From positions 372,001 to 436,000 of the forward strand of contig JAUYVI010000006.1 in NCBI GenBank assembly GCA_030715195.1: a stretch of DNA of 64,000 bases, in the 5' to 3' direction. Below the pieces are notes generated by a model. It was not told where the DNA came from. It made no database searches and worked only from the letters and a program-made list of their open reading frames with translations. Made by a program: the position numbers and the translations under genes. Source of the stretch: Dongia sedimenti (GTDB lineage Bacteria > Pseudomonadota > Alphaproteobacteria > Dongiales > Dongiaceae). How positions within the stretch are numbered: position 1 is the stretch's first letter; each line of letters begins with the position of its first letter. Shown here one piece after another: positions 60,247 to 64,000 of this stretch.

Positions 60247-60269
60247 ACCCCGGCACTTGGTGCCGGGGT
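60247..60269 (+). repeat. REP-like hairpin between binding protein and permease genes
   Basis: A perfect 10-bp stem with a 3-nt loop (ACCCCGGCAC at 60247, GTGCCGGGGT at 60260) with no T-run after it. Placed where malE-malF carries REP elements, it could protect the binding-protein mRNA from decay. Confidence 0.6.
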
Positions 60270-60319
60270 CCGCGCCTTGGTCGCGGTGGATATGAAGGCG
60301 GCCGGGTAAACCCGCTCGA

Positions 60320-61231
60320 ATGACAAACGCCGCCGTCATCGAGACGCCGAAGCCGAAGCGCCACCCGCGCGACCGCTGGCGGGCGACCGGGTGGAAGTTC
60401 GCGGCGCCCGGTCTGTCCATGATCGCCATCGTCATGGGCTTTCCGCTGGTCTATGCGCTGCTGCTCAGCCTGTCGTCCTTCACCCTGCTGAAACCGAAGC
60501 TCCAGCCTTTCATCGGGCTGGAGAACTTCCGCGCGGTCATGGCGGACGAGTATTTCTGGCATTCGGTCTGGGTCACGATCGAATACTCCGCCGTCACGGT
60601 GATGGGCGAGTTCACCCTCGGGCTGGTCATCGCCCTGGTGCTCAACCGGGTGGTCCGGTTGAAGGCGGTCTATTTCGCGATCCTGACCGTGCCCATGGCG
60701 ATGTCGCCGGTCAGTGTCGGCCTGATCTGGCATATGCTGCTGCAGCCCAATCTCGGGATCGTCAACCGGCTGCTGGAACTCTCCGGCATCGGCGGGGTCG
60801 ATTGGCTGGGCGACCCGGAGATCGCCTTCTGGACCGTGGTCTTCGTCGATATCTGGCAGCAGGTCTCCTTCGTCATCCTGATCCTCGCGGCGGGACTGGC
60901 TTCGCTGCCGAAAGAGCCTTACGAGGCGGCCGAGGTCGACGGCGCCGGCGACCTGCAGCAGTTCTGGTATCTCACCCTGCCGATGCTGCGGCCGGTTGCG
61001 GCGATTGCCATCATCATCCAGCTGATCAACGAAACCCGGACCTACGATCTGGTCTATGTGCTGACCCGCGGCGGGCCGGGCATCGCCACCGACCTCTTGA
61101 GCTACTTCGCCTACCGCCGCGCGTTCCTCGGGCTCAGCATCAACGAGGGGGCCGCCGTCTCATTTGTATTACTATTGATGGTCCTGGTTCTGACCGTGGT
61201 CTTCTTCCGGTTAGTGACCCGCCGGGCCTAG
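60320..61231 (+). CDS. Carbohydrate ABC transporter permease (MalF type)
   Basis: 303 residues with six helices: the first in FAAPGLSMIAIVMGFPLVYALLLS, quoted as APGLSMIAIVMGFPLVYA. The EAA loop is EPYEAAEVDGAGDLQQFWYLTLPML, core EAAEVDGAGDLQQFWYLTLP. Last gene of the operon, 112 bp after the binding protein. No ribosome-binding site is strong; ATG at 60320 fits the family start. Confidence 0.92.
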   Translation: MTNAAVIETPKPKRHPRDRWRATGWKFAAPGLSMIAIVMGFPLVYALLLSLSSFTLLKPKLQPFIGLENFRAVMADEYFWHSVWVTIEYSAVTVMGEFTLGLVIALVLNRVVRLKAVYFAILTVPMAMSPVSVGLIWHMLLQPNLGIVNRLLELSGIGGVDWLGDPEIAFWTVVFVDIWQQVSFVILILAAGLASLPKEPYEAAEVDGAGDLQQFWYLTLPMLRPVAAIAIIIQLINETRTYDLVYVLTRGGPGIATDLLSYFAYRRAFLGLSINEGAAVSFVLLLMVLVLTVVFFRLVTRRA

Positions 61232-61242
61232 ATTCGGGGATC

Positions 61243-61257
61243 CCCGCTCCGAGCGGG
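61243..61257 (+). repeat. GC-rich dyad after the ABC operon
   Basis: CCCGCTC at 61243-61249 pairs with GAGCGGG at 61251-61257, with a single-base loop as drawn, and is preceded by the palindrome GGGGATCCCC. No T-run follows. It may end the operon transcript in a factor-dependent way. Confidence 0.45.
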
Positions 61258-61310
61258 TGACCCGGGATATTCATCTAAGTGTCAGATAAATAATGGTAAT
61301 ATTACCGGAC

Positions 61311-61384
61311 TGTTGCGCCGCAACAATGGGCTTGATTTTTCTGCTGCATTGCACCATCTTCCTTGTAATTGTGCACTGCACAAT
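61311..61384. promoter_or_regulatory. Cluster of palindromic TGC-rich elements upstream of phasin (candidate PhaR operators)
   Basis: Three elements: TGTTGCG-C-CGCAACA at 61311-61325, TGCTGCATTGCA at 61342-61353, and the perfect 7-3-7 inverted repeat ATTGTGC-ACT-GCACAAT at 61368-61384. Alphaproteobacterial PhaR repressors bind TGC-rich sequences upstream of phasin genes. The last element is 41 bp before the phasin ATG. Confidence 0.6.
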
Positions 61385-61425
61385 GAAGGCACAGCAAAGC
61401 TAAATCCCTCAGGAGGAGAGCCCCC

Positions 61426-61938
61426 ATGGCCAAGATCAACACCGCCGCTGAGCAGACCAACGAGTTCTTCAAGCCGGACTATTTCAAGGTTCCGGATTTC
61501 GGTCAGTTCCAGAATGAGTTCAGCCGCTGGGTCGGCGACTTTTCGAAGTCGTTCACCAACGGCAAGACCCCGACCGTCGATCTGGAGTCGCTGTTCGCGT
61601 CCCAGCGCAAGAACTTCGAAGCCTTCACCAGCGCCAACCAGCTGGCGTTCGAAGGCGTGAAGGCCGTTGCGCAGCGCCAGGCCGAACTCGCCCGCGAGGC
61701 GGTCGAGCAGTTCTCCAGCCTCGCGAAGGAGCTTTCGGCTCCGGCGAGCGTCGAAGAGAAGATGGTGAAGCAGGCCGAGGTCGCCAAGTCGGCTTTCGAG
61801 CAGGCCCTCTCGACCATGCGCGAGATGAACGACACCCTGACGAAGTCGAACACCCAGGCGATCAACGTCGTTTCCAAGCGCGTCGCCGACAGCTTCGACG
61901 AAGTGAAGACCGCCTTCGCCAAGACCGCGAAGAAGTAA
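61426..61938 (+). CDS. Phasin family protein
   Basis: A 170-residue, mostly helical protein that coats polyhydroxyalkanoate granules. FDxLF-like start (FFKPDYFKVPDFGQFQNEFSRW), LESLFASQRKNFEAFTSANQ and the amphipathic VAQRQAELAREAVEQFSSL repeats (core FEAFTSANQLAFEGVKAVAQ) are typical. AGGAGGAGAG precedes the ATG. No other pha gene lies in the window. Confidence 0.92.
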   Translation: MAKINTAAEQTNEFFKPDYFKVPDFGQFQNEFSRWVGDFSKSFTNGKTPTVDLESLFASQRKNFEAFTSANQLAFEGVKAVAQRQAELAREAVEQFSSLAKELSAPASVEEKMVKQAEVAKSAFEQALSTMREMNDTLTKSNTQAINVVSKRVADSFDEVKTAFAKTAKK

Positions 61939-61994
61939 TCCGGCCCGGCAATCGGGTTCGGACCGGCTCGACTTTCGAGCCGAGAGAGATCGAG

Positions 61995-62033
61995 GGCCGC
62001 CCTCCGGGAAACCGGTGGGCGGCCTTGTCTTTT
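61995..62033 (+). terminator. Rho-independent terminator of phasin gene
   Basis: GGCCGCCC at 61995-62002 pairs with GGGCGGCC ending at 62024, with CCGG/CCGG inside and a GAAA tetraloop, followed by TTGTCTTTT. Confidence 0.85.
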
Positions 62034-62090
62034 CCGGCGCGTCGTTCTCGGCTAGCTTCGCCGCGAGCCAATTTTGAAGCGAGCGGAGCC

Positions 62091-62450
62091 ATGGCTGCGG
62101 AAGCCGGCGCGACAGCGCCGATCACCTACGACGATTTCCTGAAAGTCGATATCCGGGTCGGCACCATCGTGGCCGCGGAGCCCTATCCCGAGGCGCGCAA
62201 GCCGGCCTTCAAGCTCTCGGTCGATTTCGGGCCCGGCATCGGGGTCAAGCGCAGCTCGGCGCAGATCACCAAGCACTACACGCTCGAAGGACTGGTCGGG
62301 AAACAGGTCGCGGCGGTGGTCAATTTCCCGCCGAAGCAAATCGGCAAGTTTCTGTCGGAGGTGCTGGTGCTGGGCTTTCCCGATGCCGAGGGTGGCGTCG
62401 TGATCGTCGGGCTGGACCATCCGGTGCCGAATGGCGGGCGGCTCTTCTGA
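62091..62450 (+). CDS. CsaA-like tRNA-binding protein
   Basis: A 119-residue OB-fold (tRNA_bind) protein. Stretches KVDIRVGTIVAAEPYPEARKPAFKL, then SSAQITKHYTLEGLVGKQVAAVVNFPPKQIGKF and DHPVPNGGRLF at the C-terminus, close to CsaA. CsaA is described as a chaperone-like, tRNA-binding protein. ATG at 62091; the 22 residues in front in the open frame lie in the phasin terminator region. Confidence 0.88.
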   Translation: MAAEAGATAPITYDDFLKVDIRVGTIVAAEPYPEARKPAFKLSVDFGPGIGVKRSSAQITKHYTLEGLVGKQVAAVVNFPPKQIGKFLSEVLVLGFPDAEGGVVIVGLDHPVPNGGRLF

Positions 62451-62520
62451 TCCGCCTATAAGCTTTTTTAACGAACCGCGGCCAAACTATCCGCTTCTTC
62501 TTCCGAAATCGGAAATAGGA

Positions 62521-63297
62521 ATGGATATGCGTGGGGTTGGGACGGGCGCCTATGCGGGCGCCACGGCGGACATGGTGGCGGGGTTGCTGGCGGAGTTCGT
62601 CGGCGAATCCCAGGAACGTTGCGCCGATCTTACGCGACAAATCCCCAAGGGCGACGGGTTGCCGGAGCTGCGGCGATTTGTCTTCGACGTCGCCGGCCAG
62701 GCGCGCAATTTCGGTCTCAGCATGCTCGAGACGGTGGCCGACCAGGCCCAGAACTACCTGACCGCCATCACCGCGCTGGATGACCGGGCGATCGACGACC
62801 TCGGCCAGTATCTCGACGCCATCCAGGACCTGCTGAACGGCAAGCAGGCCGACGAGGGTGATATCCGCCAGATGGTGCGTGGCTTGCCCGTCCGCCGCGG
62901 CATCGAGATCGACGAGGCGCCGGAGGTGCGGGATATCGAGGTCGTGCTGGTCATGGCCCCGGGCACCCAACAGACCTTCGTCGAGCGCGAGCTCCGCGCC
63001 TGCGGCTATCGCGCGACCGCGATTCCCGATACCTTGAAGGCGCTCGCCTACGCGACCCGCGCCAAGCCCGACATGATGATCGTCTCGGCGGTGATGCCGC
63101 AGCTTTCCGGCATCGACCTGGCGCTCGCTTTGACGGCGATCCCGACCACCCGCAACATCCCGCTCGCGGTCATCACCAGCCTCGACGCCGGTGATCCCCA
63201 GCTGAAGGTCCTACCGCCGAGCGTCGCGCTCATTCGCAAGACCAGCGCCTTCGGCGACGACCTCACCAAGGCGCTGCAGCAGGGGTTCCTGCTCTAG
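62521..63297 (+). CDS. Degenerate HPt-like plus pseudo-receiver protein
   Basis: 258 residues. Residues 46-85 read like an HPt helix pair (FDVAGQARNFGL against the HPt H-x-L-K-G-x-A pattern), with Phe55 where the phospho-His belongs. Residues 139-255 are receiver-like: AKPDMMIVSAVMPQLSGIDLA has Ser189 in the phospho-Asp position, and the N-terminal acidic pair is replaced (VVLVMAP); Lys240 is kept. It therefore probably signals without phosphorylation. Converges with the histidine kinase gene; stops share CTAG. Confidence 0.6.
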   Translation: MDMRGVGTGAYAGATADMVAGLLAEFVGESQERCADLTRQIPKGDGLPELRRFVFDVAGQARNFGLSMLETVADQAQNYLTAITALDDRAIDDLGQYLDAIQDLLNGKQADEGDIRQMVRGLPVRRGIEIDEAPEVRDIEVVLVMAPGTQQTFVERELRACGYRATAIPDTLKALAYATRAKPDMMIVSAVMPQLSGIDLALALTAIPTTRNIPLAVITSLDAGDPQLKVLPPSVALIRKTSAFGDDLTKALQQGFLL

Positions 63298-64000
63298 CTC
63301 GGCAACCGCAGCACCGCGCGCAATCCACCGAGCGGCGAGTCATGCAGCGTGATCTCGCCGCCATGGGTCCGCACGATGTCGCGGGCGATGGCCAGCCCCA
63401 AGCCCGTTCCGCCGGTCTCCGGATTGCGCGACGACTCCAGGCGGAAGAACGGGCGGAACACATCCTCGCGCTGTCCGACCGGAATGCCGGGGCCGTTGTC
63501 GTCGACGATGACATCGACGCCATGGCCACGGCTGCGCAGCGAGACTTCGATGCGGCTGGAATATCGGCGGGCATTGCCGATCACATTGGCAAGGGCCCGG
63601 CGCAGCGCGTCGCGCCGCAGCGGCAGCACGATCTTCTGCGTCGGCGCGGTGAGCGCGATCGCGGCGCCCTCGCGGCGCGCGTCGTTCACGGCGTCGCTCA
63701 CCAGCGCGACCAGGTCGGCGTCGACCGCGCGCTCGGTGCCTTCGCCCCTGGCAAACGCGAGATAGCCACCGATCATGCGCTCCATCTCGTCGACGTCCTT
63801 CTTCAGGTCGGCGGCCTCCGGATTGCCGCCCATCATGGCGAGCTGCAGCTTCATGCGGGTCAGCGGCGTCCTGAGATCATGGCTGACCCCGGCCAGCATC
63901 TCGGTGCGCTGCGAGATCTGGCGGCGGATGCGATCGCGCATCAGGTTGAAGGCATGGCCGGCGAGTTCGACCTCGGTGGCCCCCGATGGACGGAAATCGC
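63294..64000 (-). CDS. EnvZ-like sensor histidine kinase (5' part outside window)
   Basis: The frame is open to the right edge of the window; 235 residues are visible. The end of a HAMP-like linker (ATEVELAGHAFNLMRDRIRRQI) leads to the H-box SHDLRTPLTRMK, the N-box NVIGNARRYS, G1 DDNGPGIP and G2 GGTGLGLAIA, and ends in LRLPS. It phosphorylates a partner response regulator, whose gene is probably to the right. The N-terminal sensor and membrane segments are not in the window. Confidence 0.92.
   Translation of the reverse strand, partial: DFRPSGATEVELAGHAFNLMRDRIRRQISQRTEMLAGVSHDLRTPLTRMKLQLAMMGGNPEAADLKKDVDEMERMIGGYLAFARGEGTERAVDADLVALVSDAVNDARREGAAIALTAPTQKIVLPLRRDALRRALANVIGNARRYSSRIEVSLRSRGHGVDVIVDDNGPGIPVGQREDVFRPFFRLESSRNPETGGTGLGLAIARDIVRTHGGEITLHDSPLGGLRAVLRLPS

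Noticed and set aside
60247-60269. Rho-independent terminator within the ABC operon
   Set aside because: Perfect hairpin but no T-run, and the next gene belongs to the same operon.

Overview
The window is GC-rich chromosomal DNA from an alphaproteobacterium, most likely of the Rhodospirillales type. Three blocks point there: prs-rplY-pth-ychF, petABC (Rieske, cytochrome b, cytochrome c1), and a MoxR/DUF58/BatA-DUF4159 operon next to DUF1285, a CoA-pyrophosphatase-type Nudix gene and cca. A phasin gene suggests polyhydroxyalkanoate storage. I cannot name the genus or species. No rRNA, tRNA, IS element, prophage or CRISPR array was recognised.

Layout. 1-5.1 kb: small metabolic and unknown genes (agmatinase family, DUF1499, PAS_5, isocitrate lyase/PEP mutase family, two tandem secreted paralogs, a membrane protein). 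5.1-12 kb: minus-strand operon MoxR - DUF58 - BatA/DUF4159 - large membrane protein. 12-17.6 kb: plus-strand DUF1285, Nudix, cca, a secreted protein and an AceE-like E1/transketolase. 17.8-26.7 kb: two very large paralogous repeat proteins with cadherin/VCBS-type repeats and a short RTX-like stretch, without a linked type I secretion system. 26.7-31.2 kb: hemF-trmL (minus) and petABC (plus). 31.2-34.7 kb: VOC protein, a methyltransferase with an apparent nonsense codon, two GFA proteins around a LysR regulator.

34.7-44.5 kb: DUF3422, then ychF, pth, rplY and prs, with a 515-bp repeat-bearing gap upstream of ychF; an M24-fold hydrolase; and the tightly overlapping lgt - NDUFAF7-like - pgeF genes; ubiK diverges. 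44.5-52.9 kb: a compositionally unusual membrane protein, a small ribbon-helix-helix-like protein with an overlapping partner, an SDR, an APC permease with a divergent LuxR regulator, YbjN, proC, a YbaK-type deacylase and a TetR regulator. 52.9-61.2 kb: a complete carbohydrate cluster with a DeoR repressor, ABC transporter (ATPase, two permeases, binding protein), BtpA-family protein, FGGY kinase and SDR. 61.4-64 kb: phasin with palindromic operator candidates, a CsaA-like tRNA-binding protein, a degenerate HPt-plus-receiver protein, and the 3' part of an EnvZ-like histidine kinase.

The best candidates for undescribed biology are the BtpA/FGGY/SDR/ABC cluster (a coherent catabolic pathway of unknown substrate), the two giant surface proteins with shared end modules and recent internal duplications, and the pseudo-HPt/pseudo-receiver protein. 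The clearest sequence anomaly is the TGA that replaces a probable Trp codon in the methyltransferase at 32782.
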